From G963704535 sp963704535 (GTDB taxonomy: Bacteria > Chloroflexota > Chloroflexia > Chloroflexales > Roseiflexaceae), in NCBI GenBank assembly GCA_963704535.1, contig OY969916.1:7626001-7690000 (forward strand): a DNA stretch of 64,000 nt, given 5' to 3'. Of this stretch, positions 1 through 7,850 are shown piece by piece (the stretch's first letter is position 1; each line of letters opens with the position of its first letter). The notes under the pieces were generated by a model. That model had not been told where the DNA came from. It saw only the letters and a list, made by a program, of their open reading frames with translations, and did no database searches. The translations under genes were made by a program, and so were the position numbers.

Positions 1-174
1 GCCCAGCAGCCGCGGCGCGTTGAGCGCCGGGGCCGCGCCCTGCGGGTCGATGAACAGGTCGGTGCGGGCGCCGGCGCTGATCGCCAGCTCGGCGCGTTCG
101 ATGCGACAGCCCTCCGGCGCCACCTCCCACCGCAGCGGCATCGGCATCTGCGCCAGCGTGACAGTCTCGGTCAT
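1..174 (-). CDS. DUF1349-like protein, N-terminal fragment
   Basis: The frame runs from an ATG at 172-174 to the window edge, so only the first 58 codons are seen. The peptide has the hallmark start of DUF1349 proteins: a short strand, 'MPLRWEVAP', then 'ISAGARTDLFIDP', which resembles the family's 'ITAGPRTDLFVDP' stretch. DUF1349 proteins are about 190-200 residue beta-sandwich proteins related to concanavalin-like lectins; their activity is poorly defined. An AAGGAAGG ribosome site lies just upstream of the ATG. The rest of the gene lies outside the window, so completeness cannot be judged. Confidence 0.6.
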   Translation of the reverse strand, partial: MTETVTLAQMPMPLRWEVAPEGCRIERAELAISAGARTDLFIDPQGAAPALNAPRLLG

Positions 175-361
175 TCAAGGCCTTCCTTTCGTGTAGGCTT
201 CGGAAGCGGGCGAGGGGCGTATTGTAGCAGAGGGTTGGAGATCGTAAATCGGTGATGAATTAAAAATGAATTTGATTCGGTCAGTTCATAGTTCGGCGGC
301 TACAATTCCACACTTAGCCAGTTACAGCTCAGGTTGAGCCGTTGAAAGCCATTAAGAGCCG

Positions 362-370
362 TGTTACACT
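362..370 (+). promoter_or_regulatory. extended -10 promoter element
   Basis: TGTTACACT matches an extended -10 (TGn followed by TACACT) about 70 nt before the ATG at 438. The identical 9-mer precedes the ABC exporter gene at 32111. No convincing -35 was seen, as is common for extended -10 promoters. Confidence 0.4.
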
Positions 371-437
371 GGTGCCTTGAGTTTTCAACTATTCCCTGCT
401 GATCAGCGGAGATGCAACTCAACAGGAGCAGCGCCCA

Positions 438-2201
438 ATGGATACCCTAGAGAAGATTTTTCGCACTTCGTTCGAAGAGGCTCTGAGCTTCAAGAAGATA
501 GGGGCGAAGCTGATCGCCCGGCGGTTGGCTAAGCAAGGTATTACTCTGAGTCAAGAACAGTTAAAGAAGATTGAGTTGCGCCTTGAAAGTATTGAGAATG
601 ACTTGCTGATCATCCAACTCGATGATCTCGATTTAGAGAATGGTAGTCAGGAAGATTTGGTGATTCAACTCGACAATCTTGGTGACCTGGATGAGATTGT
701 TAACGAGATAACAGAGAAGATTACCGATGCGGTTCCTGACATCATCGCAGAAACCTCTAGCATTTTGCTTGCTCAGTTAAAGCGCAACGCGCCGTCAATG
801 CTAGCAGAACACAAAGAAGATCGCGAGGAGTTTGAGGCGCGGTTGTTTCAGAAGTGGGGAACAGCACTCAACCTTTTAGAGATGCTCCAAGTCATTGCCC
901 TTGAGGCTGGCGAAGAATTTAATCATGAATTTCGCCCCAAGGCTGTTGAGGAGAACAATCTCGTATTTGAAACGCTGACAAGCTTGCATGCGCGCGCTTG
1001 CCAAGTTGCATCAGAGGTTTTAACTCTCCTGCGGTCAGGCTTCGCAGATGGTGCTCACGCCCGATGGCGGACGTTGCATGAGATTGCTGTCGTAGCCTCA
1101 TTCATCCAACAATCGGGTAACGATGTAGCAGAGCAATATCTGCTCCATAACCACATCGAGTCTTACAAAGCTGCTCAACAATACCAGAATTACTTCATAA
1201 GACTGGGGGAAGACCCTATTCCTGAACAAGAGTTAGCGGATCTTAGATCTACGTACCATCAGCTTATCAACCGCTTTGGCCCTGCATACAGAAATAGTTA
1301 TGGATGGGCTGCCGCAACTTTAGGAAGACAAGACCCGAACTTCAGCGACATCGAGCAAGTTGTCAGTTTGGATCATTTCCGTCCATACTACAAGCTCGCC
1401 AGTCATAACGTCCATGCTAACCCGAAGGGCATGCTCTTCAGGCTCGGGCTATATCCTGACAGCGCGAATCTTCTTCTTGCAGGGCCAAGCGACGCTGGCT
1501 TAGCCGATCCTGGGCACGGAGCTGCAATATCTCTATCCCAGGTCACAACAACACTGCTCACTACAGAAGCAAACATCGATAGGCTCGTAATTTGCCAGGT
1601 TATGATGAAACTCGTAGACGAGATCGGAGATAATTTCCTCGCAGCGCATAGTACTACAACGAGACTTCGTGGTATCATCCTCTCTCACTCAATTTGCCAT
1701 TGGGAGGAGGGGATGAAACATCTGGAAACGATTGCCACGGCGCCAGTTCTCGACCTGACGCCACAAGACATTGATGGTCTGCTGGATGAACTGAACAGCT
1801 ATCATGCGATCTTCTCTCCATTGTTTAAGCGGCCTGAGCAGCGTGAATGGTCGCAAACCTATCTGCATGGCCTGCTGCTGGAGCTGCCGCGCAAGTCGAT
1901 TGAGCCAATGATGTTGGCTTTGCGTGGGGTCGATCGGAATGCCATCAGGGCTATGCAGCAGTTTGTCAGTGAAGGTGCCTGGGATGATACTGCCATCCTG
2001 CACCGCTTGTGGTCGGAAATCGATGCCGATCTGGGCGACGATGACGGCGTGCTGCTTCTGGATGGCAGCGACTTTCCCAAGCAAGGTAGCGAGTCGGTAG
2101 GGGTCAAACGCCAGTACTGTGGACAACTCGGCAAGACCGCCAACTGTCAGGCTGGTGTGTTTCTGAGCCTATGCCTCTCAGCAAGGCTATACCTTGGTTG
2201 A
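438..2201 (+). CDS. DUF5677 protein fused by IS insertion to a transposase N-terminus
   Basis: Residues 1-404 are the host protein. An acidic helical N-terminus is followed by a DUF5677 core containing 'ADGAHARWRTLHEIAVVASFI', the family's characteristic segment. DUF5677 proteins are helical, uncharacterised, and often found in accessory or defence-rich regions. The host sequence stops at 1651, where an IS701-family element begins. From there the frame reads through the element's left end and into its transposase (residues 426-587). Removing the element together with one ATAG copy restores codons R-K-P-D then TAA at 3172-3174, giving a 408-residue protein. The insertion therefore replaces only the last four residues, and the host domain may still fold. 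The gene is A+T-richer than the genes downstream. Confidence 0.75.
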   Translation: MDTLEKIFRTSFEEALSFKKIGAKLIARRLAKQGITLSQEQLKKIELRLESIENDLLIIQLDDLDLENGSQEDLVIQLDNLGDLDEIVNEITEKITDAVPDIIAETSSILLAQLKRNAPSMLAEHKEDREEFEARLFQKWGTALNLLEMLQVIALEAGEEFNHEFRPKAVEENNLVFETLTSLHARACQVASEVLTLLRSGFADGAHARWRTLHEIAVVASFIQQSGNDVAEQYLLHNHIESYKAAQQYQNYFIRLGEDPIPEQELADLRSTYHQLINRFGPAYRNSYGWAAATLGRQDPNFSDIEQVVSLDHFRPYYKLASHNVHANPKGMLFRLGLYPDSANLLLAGPSDAGLADPGHGAAISLSQVTTTLLTTEANIDRLVICQVMMKLVDEIGDNFLAAHSTTTRLRGIILSHSICHWEEGMKHLETIATAPVLDLTPQDIDGLLDELNSYHAIFSPLFKRPEQREWSQTYLHGLLLELPRKSIEPMMLALRGVDRNAIRAMQQFVSEGAWDDTAILHRLWSEIDADLGDDDGVLLLDGSDFPKQGSESVGVKRQYCGQLGKTANCQAGVFLSLCLSARLYLG

Positions 2202-3157
2202 TCGCCGCCTGTACTTGCCCGAGGAATGGATCAGCGACCCCGCTTTTGCCGAGCGGCGAAAAGCCTGTCGGCTGCCAGACGAATTGACCTTTACGACCAA
2301 GCCATCTTTGGGCTGGGCCATGATTGAGGACGTAGTCCAAACCCAAACTCTGCGCTGCCGCTGGGTCGCTTGTGACGAAGGGTTTGGGCGCGATACCGCC
2401 CTGCTGGACAAGATCGCCCACGCGCACTTGTGGTACTTCGCTGAAGTGCCCCACGATACCCAAGTGTGGCTGGCGCGTCCAGATGTGGCGGTGCCAGAGT
2501 GGAGCGACGTGGCCGCAAGCCGACACGCGAACGCCTGGTAGCAGGTTCGCCACCTCCACAGACGGTAGCTGCACTGGCTACCGCCTTGCCGAGTAGTGCC
2601 TGGTCGAAGCAACTGATCAAGGAGGGCAGTCAAGGGCCGCAAATGGCTGAGTTCGCGATTGTGCGCGTGATTGGTGTGCGTGATGGGCTGCCTGGCGAGG
2701 AGGTCTGGCTGGTGCTGCGGCGCAGCCTGACCGACGGGGAACTCAAGACCTATCTGTGCAATGCGCCCGCTGACATACCACTTGTGCGGCTGGCGCGGAT
2801 GAGCGGGATGCGCTGGCCAATAGAGACGTGCTTCGAGACCGGTAAGCAGGAACTGGGGATGGGCGACTACGAAGTGCGCTCGTGGACGGGCTGGCATCAT
2901 CATATGACACTGATGATTGTGGCGCAGGCGTTTTTGGTGCGGGTGCAGAAGCGCTTGAAAAAAACGCTCCGGCCCTGACGTTGCCGCAGGCGCAGTTCTT
3001 GGTCGCGTACGCCATCCCACGGCGCAGCTTTGATGCGGAGTGGGTGCTCTCCGTCTTGGCGTATTGGCAAGATGCGAATTATCGGGCATATCGTTCACAT
3101 CGCAAACGGCGTTTGGCCAAACTCAATCAACGTGAGTGATAAAGTCTCGTTGTAGTA
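1652..3157 (+). mobile_element. IS701-family insertion sequence with TIRs and 4-bp target duplication
   Basis: The ends are perfect 16-bp inverted repeats: TACTACAACGAGACTT at 1652-1667 and its reverse complement at 3142-3157. They are flanked by the direct repeat ATAG (1648-1651 and 3158-3161), a 4-bp target duplication as expected for this family. Between them is a single transposase gene broken by frameshifts. The element is 1506 bp long. Boundaries were read directly from the sequence. Family assignment rests on the transposase N-terminus. Confidence 0.88.
1713..3139 (+). pseudogene. IS701-family transposase, three frame disruptions
   Basis: The likely start is the ATG at 1713, just after a GGGAGGAGGGG ribosome site. 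The first part contains 'LLLDGSDFPKQGSESVGVKRQYCGQLGK', the DDE-type N-terminal segment of IS701-like (IS4-superfamily) transposases; only parts of it are quoted elsewhere. The frame then breaks three times: an extra C near 2168, a missing G near 2505, and a short A7 tract at 2958-2964 where eight A would keep frame. Joined, the pieces make about 475 residues ending at the TGA at 3137-3139, including 'MRWPIETCFETGKQELG', the region of the C-terminal catalytic Glu. The A7 tract could also be a -1 slippery site. With two other breaks the gene as written is inactive or misassembled. Confidence 0.8.
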
Positions 3158-3203
3158 ATAGGAAGCCAGATTAAAGCTGTAGCCGGCTGCCGCCGAACAC
3201 AGG

Positions 3204-3243
3204 CCACCTGAGAAACTCCTCCGCAGGAGGGTTTCTCAGGTGG
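3204..3243. repeat. 18-bp stem hairpin in the 3162-3504 non-coding stretch
   Basis: CCACCTGAGAAACTCCTCC and its near-perfect reverse complement are separated by GCA, leaving one bulged base. This is the only structure seen in the roughly 340-bp gap between the IS element and the toxin gene, apart from the promoter element at 3436. It may be a dispersed palindromic repeat or the former terminator of the DUF5677 gene. Confidence 0.6.
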
Positions 3244-3435
3244 GGAGTCTCGCCCCACCGTGATGGCTGGATGCAGCCGACAGCGCCTGCGCCCGCAAAA
3301 TCATAGCTTTTTTGAGGGTTGGAATCAGCCCGAAAGCCTTCGCGATCTATCGGTGCGCCGCCGCTGGACGCTAACCCGTTGGCCCGCACTTTCTTAGTGG
3401 CCCTCCTGCTGCTGCGCTTACCACAGAGACTGATG

Positions 3436-3444
3436 TGCTATACT
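3436..3444 (+). promoter_or_regulatory. extended -10 promoter for toxin/antitoxin operon
   Basis: TGCTATACT is a strong extended -10 about 60 nt before the toxin ATG. The same 9-mer occurs before the sigma-factor gene (35965-35973). Confidence 0.45.
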
Positions 3445-3504
3445 GGAGCCGGGGAAACAAGGCACCTGGTGCGAGGATTGTGTCTGTAAATGCTAAGGTC
3501 GGAT

Positions 3505-3804
3505 ATGCCAAGCTATATCCTTGACATAACCGAAGATGCAAATGGGGATTTATCATACTATCGAGCATTTGAGCGTAAAATAATTACCGACGAAATTGCC
3601 ATACAACTGGTTGACCAACCGGATGCCGAGACGCACAACCGCAAGCGTTTGCGTGACAACCCGATTGCTCAGTGGGAGTTGAAAGTCGGGAAATTTCGCG
3701 TCTTCTACGAAATCGACGCCGATGGGCAGCTCGTTACTGTGGTGTCTGTCGGGCATAAAGAGCATAATGTGCTCTACATCCAAGGAAAGGCGGTCCACAT
3801 ATGA
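3505..3804 (+). CDS. RelE/ParE-family toxin
   Basis: This is a 99-residue protein if started at the ATG at 3505, which has AAGG a few bases upstream; an ATG at 3490 is possible. It has the RelE-fold pattern of 'NRKRLRDNPIAQWELKVGKFRVFYEID', in which a basic strand and a conserved Arg-x-Phe/Tyr precede a final strand ('VVSVGHKEH'). Such proteins cleave mRNA at the ribosome or poison gyrase. The stop codon overlaps the start of the next gene (ATGA), so the two are translationally coupled. Toxin-first order is as in HigBA-type modules. Confidence 0.75.
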   Translation: MPSYILDITEDANGDLSYYRAFERKIITDEIAIQLVDQPDAETHNRKRLRDNPIAQWELKVGKFRVFYEIDADGQLVTVVSVGHKEHNVLYIQGKAVHI

Positions 3805-4091
3805 AGCTGATTAACCTTGCCGAACAAACGATCAATATCGCTCACGTCCTTGAACTCGCACAGGAAGGGCCAGTCGTCTTGCTTGCAGCAGATGGGCGTG
3901 AATATGTCCTTGCGGAAGCAGATGATTTCGATCGCGAAGTGGAACAGCTACGCAACAGTATTACCTTCCAACGCTTCCTCGACGAGCGATCGGCTTACCA
4001 GACGACGAAGCGGCGGATTCCACTTGACGCGATCAGACGCGAAATCGAAGCCGAACTCGCCGCACAGCAAGCGTCAGATACGAAGGAATAA
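3801..4091 (+). CDS. antitoxin of the RelE-type module
   Basis: This 96-residue acidic protein overlaps the toxin gene by four bases. The N-terminus ('MKLINLAEQTINIAHVLELA', 20 residues) resembles Phd/YefM-like or Chloroflexota-type antitoxins that set a DNA-binding strand-helix before a toxin-wrapping helical tail. The tail is rich in Arg/Glu and ends in a long amphipathic helix. Assignment rests mainly on gene order and overlap. Autoregulation of the operon is expected for the class but was not seen directly. Confidence 0.65.
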   Translation: MKLINLAEQTINIAHVLELAQEGPVVLLAADGREYVLAEADDFDREVEQLRNSITFQRFLDERSAYQTTKRRIPLDAIRREIEAELAAQQASDTKE

Positions 4092-4146
4092 CGTGATCTT
4101 GCGCTGGTCAGGGGTTCCGGTACGACAGCCAGAGTGATGCTCACAA

Positions 4147-4383
4147 TTGGCCGGAACCATAAGAATTGTGTCTGAGAGCCCTAAAATACCATTAGCCGAA
4201 ATTATCCGCACGGCCATCCATCTCCTATGCCAGGAAATGGGTGTCGTGAACACCGCGCGCTTTCTCAACCAGTTTACGATCGGCTATGGCAATTACACCG
4301 AAGAGCGGGAGGCGATCTTCGGACACCTGACGGTTGATGCGATCGTTGACGAGATCAAGCGCCAACACTCCCAAGCGGAGTAA
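4147..4383 (+). CDS. small conserved helical protein, partner of XRE regulator
   Basis: This is a 78-residue protein read from a TTG, because no earlier in-frame ATG exists. The middle contains 'ARFLNQFTIGYGNYTEERE' followed by 'LTVDAIVDEIK'. I recall this pattern from small uncharacterised cyanobacterial and Chloroflexota proteins found in toxin/antitoxin-like neighbourhoods, but no function is known to me. It ends one base before the next gene (TAA then ATG at 4385), so the pair is probably one operon. Start choice and function are uncertain. Confidence 0.5.
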   Translation: MAGTIRIVSESPKIPLAEIIRTAIHLLCQEMGVVNTARFLNQFTIGYGNYTEEREAIFGHLTVDAIVDEIKRQHSQAE

Positions 4384-4384
4384 A

Positions 4385-4675
4385 ATGGACGTCAATCCTG
4401 GCAAGTGGGGAATGATGCGGCGATTTGGCGAGAAGATGCGGGCATTACGCAAGCAGCGCGGCATGACGATTACCGAGTTGGCCGAGGCGCTGGGCTATGC
4501 GCCCACCTCCAATAGTTACATCAGCGAGGTCGAGACTGGCAAGCGCCGACCTAAGATCGATTTTGTGCTCAAAGTGGCGCAGTTCTTTGATGTCACGACC
4601 GATCAGCCTGTGCGAGACGACATAGCCTTAGATACGGAAAGCGGCACGCAGGCCGGCCCAGAAAACGTTTCGTAG
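4385..4675 (+). CDS. XRE-family HTH regulator
   Basis: This is a 96-residue protein from the ATG at 4385; the ATG at 4412 is an alternative. Residues about 15-75 form a Cro/CI-type helix-turn-helix: 'MRALRKQRGMTITELAEALG', then 'SYISEVETGKRRPKIDFVLKVA'. It directly follows the small 78-residue gene and probably represses that unit as an antitoxin-like regulator. The C-terminus is short and polar with no extra domain. Confidence 0.75.
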   Translation: MDVNPGKWGMMRRFGEKMRALRKQRGMTITELAEALGYAPTSNSYISEVETGKRRPKIDFVLKVAQFFDVTTDQPVRDDIALDTESGTQAGPENVS

Positions 4676-4887
4676 CTCCCCGCAACAACCCTCACAGTTC
4701 CATCGAGACGCGCAGATGATCCTCGATCCCCCGTAAAGTCGCCCTGAAACCGACCGCACGAACGGCGTCAAGTTCAGCTTAAAGTGTGGCGTTTCTCAGC
4801 TTGCCTTCATTCCTTCAGCTTGCAAATGTAGCTACCCTATGGATACCCCGGCATCGGCAAATGGTAGTTCATCGGAGGAGGCAAGCG

Positions 4888-5736
4888 ATGATGAATGGAT
4901 GGAGGCTGTTGTGGCGCGCGCTCGTGGTGCTCCTGCTTGCCCTGAGCGTAGGCGCATGTGGCGCAGCGCCGAACCAGGCAAGTAGCCCATCATTCACGCC
5001 GGCGCCGAGCACGAGTGTACCGGCCACGGAGGCTATAGCACCAACGTCGCTCGCTCTAGCGTCGCCCTCCGTAGCCGCACATACACCAACTGAGCAGCGT
5101 AGTGAACCGGCGGCGATCAGCGCGCCATCGGCCACCATTCCGCTCGAAAGCACCCCAACCACGACGGTGCAACTGGATAACGCCACGTTGATGAAGCAGG
5201 TGTATCAACACGTCGAAGCCGGCATGCCGATCGTGGAGATCGCCGATCCACAATTGCCGCTGCCTGACGATATTTACCCTGGGCAGATCAAAAAGTATTT
5301 TCAACTGGGAGAGTTCTCTTTTGGGCTGGTGTTACGTTCGTCTATGAATTTCATGCTGGACTTAGCCGACGACCAGCAGCCGTCGTTCTCCGGTCTGCTC
5401 GTCAGCGCGGCGGGAGTACCCTGGCGCAAATACCTGGAGATTCGGGATGCGCAGCCCACCGATAAGAATAACCCCTACTACCTGTGGGCGCAGGATGGCC
5501 GGCTCTATCTGTCGGTTGTTGATCAACTGGGTGCGGGCAGCGGAGAAGGAATTATGAAGCTGGTGCAGCTCTCCGCAACCGGGAGCTGGAAGATCGTGGA
5601 CTGTTATTATTTTGGGGGAGGTTATAGCGATCCCGTGCGGGATGGCGACTACTTCGCATTTTCGCAGTACCTGGATCGGCATAGCAAGGAATCGGGAGCG
5701 CTTTGCCAGAATGTCGAGATCGCGCTTCTGCCGTGA
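4888..5736 (+). CDS. putative secreted lipoprotein of unknown function
   Basis: I chose the ATG at 4888 because a GGAGGAGG site precedes it and it gives a clean signal peptide: 'MMNGWRLLWR', a hydrophobic core, and the lipobox V-G-A-C. A Ser/Thr/Pro/Ala-rich linker (residues about 25-95) follows, then a globular part with Trp/Tyr-rich segments ('YYLWAQDGRLYLSVVDQLG'). I do not recognise the C-terminal domain. It is probably anchored on the outer face of the cytoplasmic membrane. It is convergent with the Uma2 gene, only 21 bp away. Confidence 0.6.
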   Translation: MMNGWRLLWRALVVLLLALSVGACGAAPNQASSPSFTPAPSTSVPATEAIAPTSLALASPSVAAHTPTEQRSEPAAISAPSATIPLESTPTTTVQLDNATLMKQVYQHVEAGMPIVEIADPQLPLPDDIYPGQIKKYFQLGEFSFGLVLRSSMNFMLDLADDQQPSFSGLLVSAAGVPWRKYLEIRDAQPTDKNNPYYLWAQDGRLYLSVVDQLGAGSGEGIMKLVQLSATGSWKIVDCYYFGGGYSDPVRDGDYFAFSQYLDRHSKESGALCQNVEIALLP

Positions 5737-5757
5737 TACCCAGCCCTGGCAATCGCG

Positions 5758-6375
5758 CTAGCGCGCGTCGAACACCTCGGCGGCGCTTACGGTAAAGCCT
5801 TTGAGGAGCGCCGATGTCGCGATATCGCCGCGCCGGAAGATGCCGTGCGGGCTATAGGAATCGCTCGCGAGGCTCAGCACCGTGATTGTCTCATCCAGCG
5901 GGTTGACGATCCAGTATTCTGGAATGCTGGCCTCGGCATAGTCAATGGGCTTCTCCTCGGTATCACGCTCCGGTCGATCGGGACTGACGATCTCGACCAC
6001 GAGGTCGGCGCCAAGCCAGTAGGCGTTCTGCCTGCGCGGGTCATTCGTGTCCAGCATGAGCAGCAGATCGGGCTCGCGAAATTTCCCCGGCCGAACCTGC
6101 ACGCGGAGTGGAGCATAGAACACGGTGCCGCCGAGCCGTTGGGCAAAAGCCAGGAGCGCTAGAAAGAGCAACCGCGAGATTGCCTGGTGTTTTTCGGTCG
6201 GCATGGGCAGAACCTCGATCACGCCGTCGGTAAACTCAATCAACTGGTTGGTTTGGTCGGTCAGTTTGAGGTACTGCTCGACCGTCCACAGGCCCTGGAG
6301 GGGCAGGAGGTCAACCTCCTGACCGTCAGCCCGCCGTACGAGCTTCAGTTCAATCGCAAGTGTGTCAAGCGCCAT
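5758..6375 (-). CDS. Uma2-family (DUF820) restriction-endonuclease-fold protein
   Basis: This is a 205-residue protein from the ATG at 6373-6375, the usual Uma2 length. It shows the family's PD-(D/E)xK-like pattern: 'LIEFTDGVIEVLPMPTEKHQ' near the start, 'REPDLLLML', then 'LVVEIVSPDRPERD' and 'EKPIDYAEASIPEYWIVNP'. Uma2 proteins are very numerous in Chloroflexota and cyanobacteria. A nuclease role is inferred from the fold and is rarely shown. The frame stays open upstream to 6531, but that part is low in support and runs into a repeat. Confidence 0.85.
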   Translation of the reverse strand: MALDTLAIELKLVRRADGQEVDLLPLQGLWTVEQYLKLTDQTNQLIEFTDGVIEVLPMPTEKHQAISRLLFLALLAFAQRLGGTVFYAPLRVQVRPGKFREPDLLLMLDTNDPRRQNAYWLGADLVVEIVSPDRPERDTEEKPIDYAEASIPEYWIVNPLDETITVLSLASDSYSPHGIFRRGDIATSALLKGFTVSAAEVFDAR

Positions 6376-6455
6376 GGCCGATGCTCCACCACTACTGGTC
6401 GTCGAGGTTCCAGTATACCCTGCCGCGCTTCGCCGCGCAATGTGCTGAAACGCTG

Positions 6456-6553
6456 AGAGACTGTCTGAAAAGGGTGATTTGTAGCTCGTAGTCTGTGGTG
6501 GAAGAGGGGTTCTTGAGGGGCGACCCCTCAAACTCCCCTTTCAGACAGCCTCT
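6456..6553. repeat. palindromic element, family B, copy 1
   Basis: The ends are AGACTGTCTGAAAAG (left) and a partial inverse CTTTCAGACAGCCTCT (right), around a GC-rich core in which GAGGGG and CCCCTC pair. It lies 4 bp past the LacI gene's stop codon. Related copies are at 23716, 36637, 36800, 42990 and 52618. Confidence 0.7.
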
Positions 6554-6557
6554 GAGA

Positions 6558-7706
6558 TCAGCGCTGGTTGCGGCTACTGCCCCGCACCACCAGGCTCGGC
6601 TCCAGTAGGACGCTGCGGCGCGGCACCGGCGTGCCCTGGATCTCGCCGATCAGCATCTCGATCACCTTCACGGCGACGACATCGTTGGGCTGGCGCACCG
6701 AGGTCAGCCCCAGCAGCTCGGCCACTGGCGTGTCGTCGTAGCCGGTAACAGCGACATCGACGCCGATCTGGAGGCCGGCCTGTTCGAGGTAGCGCATCAC
6801 GCCCAGCGCCATCACGTCGTTGGCGCAGACGATCGCGGTCGGTTTGGGGCTTGTCGATAGAATCTGCTGCGCGGCGAGACGGGCGTGATCCACGGCATTG
6901 CGGGTGCGGCCGATCCAGGCCGCGCGCGGCTGGATGCCGGCCGCCGTCAGCGCGTCCTGGTAGCCCAGCGCGCGCAGATCGCCGATGCGCATGCCTTCCG
7001 GCCAGCACAGCATCCCGATCCGCTCGTGGCCCCGCGCCAGCAGATGCTCGACCGCCAGGCGCATGCCCAGCCGCCCATCGACATCGACCGAGGGAAAGTT
7101 CCAGCTCTCGTTGGCTCGCCCGAACGCGACAAACGGCACGCCAACCTTCAGCAGATACTGGATGCGCCGGTCATCATACGTGGTGTCGGAGAGCACAAAG
7201 CCGTCCACGCGCACCGACTGGATCAGCTCCTCATAGCTCTTGGTGATCGCCTGATCGCGCTGGGCGAACGTCAGGATGTGGTAGCCCCAGGACTCGGCCG
7301 CCTGGGCCATGTCGTACAGAAAGCGATCGAGCAGCGCATTGCGGCGGATCGGATCTTCGGCGCTGTGCCACGCATAGCCGATCAAGCGGGTCTGGTTCGA
7401 TTTGAGGCCCCGCGCGATGTTGTTGGGCCGGTAGTCGAGGTCTTTGATCGCTTGCAGCACGCGCTGGCGCGTCTCAGGCTTGGTGAGCGGGCTGTCGTTC
7501 AGGACATGCGAGACCGTCCCCACCGAGACTCCGGCCAGCGCCGCGACATCGCGAATGGTGACATTGAGCGTGTAGTCGAGTGTAGAGGCGGCCGCCTGAA
7601 CCTTCTGGCGTATCTCGGCCGCCACCGAGTCAATGCCGCGCAGCGCGTGGTACGCGGTCAGGATCGGGACGTCGGCGGTGTCGGCGAGCTGTTTGAGATT
7701 GCTCAT
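6558..7706 (-). CDS. LacI-family regulator with two tandem HTH units
   Basis: This is a 382-residue protein, about 45 longer than a usual LacI regulator. Residues about 48-100 are a canonical LacI HTH and hinge: 'TIRDVAALAGVSVGTVSHVL', then 'RPNNIARGLKSN'. Residues 2-47 look like a second, diverged copy of the same fold ('LKQLADTADVPILTAYHAL', then 'IRQKVQAAASTLDYTLN'). The periplasmic-binding-like effector domain follows, with 'CANDVMALGVMRYL' and 'VAVTGYDDTPVAELLGLTSV'. It is the last gene of the saccharide operon and is the expected repressor at the two TTGAA-N4-TTCAA operators at 16587 and 16856. The effector is probably an alpha-glucan oligosaccharide (inference). Confidence 0.9.
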   Translation of the reverse strand: MSNLKQLADTADVPILTAYHALRGIDSVAAEIRQKVQAAASTLDYTLNVTIRDVAALAGVSVGTVSHVLNDSPLTKPETRQRVLQAIKDLDYRPNNIARGLKSNQTRLIGYAWHSAEDPIRRNALLDRFLYDMAQAAESWGYHILTFAQRDQAITKSYEELIQSVRVDGFVLSDTTYDDRRIQYLLKVGVPFVAFGRANESWNFPSVDVDGRLGMRLAVEHLLARGHERIGMLCWPEGMRIGDLRALGYQDALTAAGIQPRAAWIGRTRNAVDHARLAAQQILSTSPKPTAIVCANDVMALGVMRYLEQAGLQIGVDVAVTGYDDTPVAELLGLTSVRQPNDVVAVKVIEMLIGEIQGTPVPRRSVLLEPSLVVRGSSRNQR

Positions 7707-7713
7707 AGGTGTT

Positions 7714-7746
7714 ATGTTGCGTGTTGTGTGTTACGTGTTGCGTGAA
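7714..7746. repeat. heptamer tandem array (CGTGTTG type)
   Basis: About four imperfect copies of the 7-mer CGTGTTG/CGTGTTA lie just upstream of the LacI start codon. The same unit recurs at 12340, 14763, 35978 and 37927. Confidence 0.7.
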
Positions 7747-7850
7747 TGGGCCTCACGTATCACATCGGGATTTTGTTTATTTTCGCGTCCCTTATCAGTT
7801 GTGGGGCGCACGGATCATACCCAGTGTGCGATCGATTTGTCAAACCGCGA

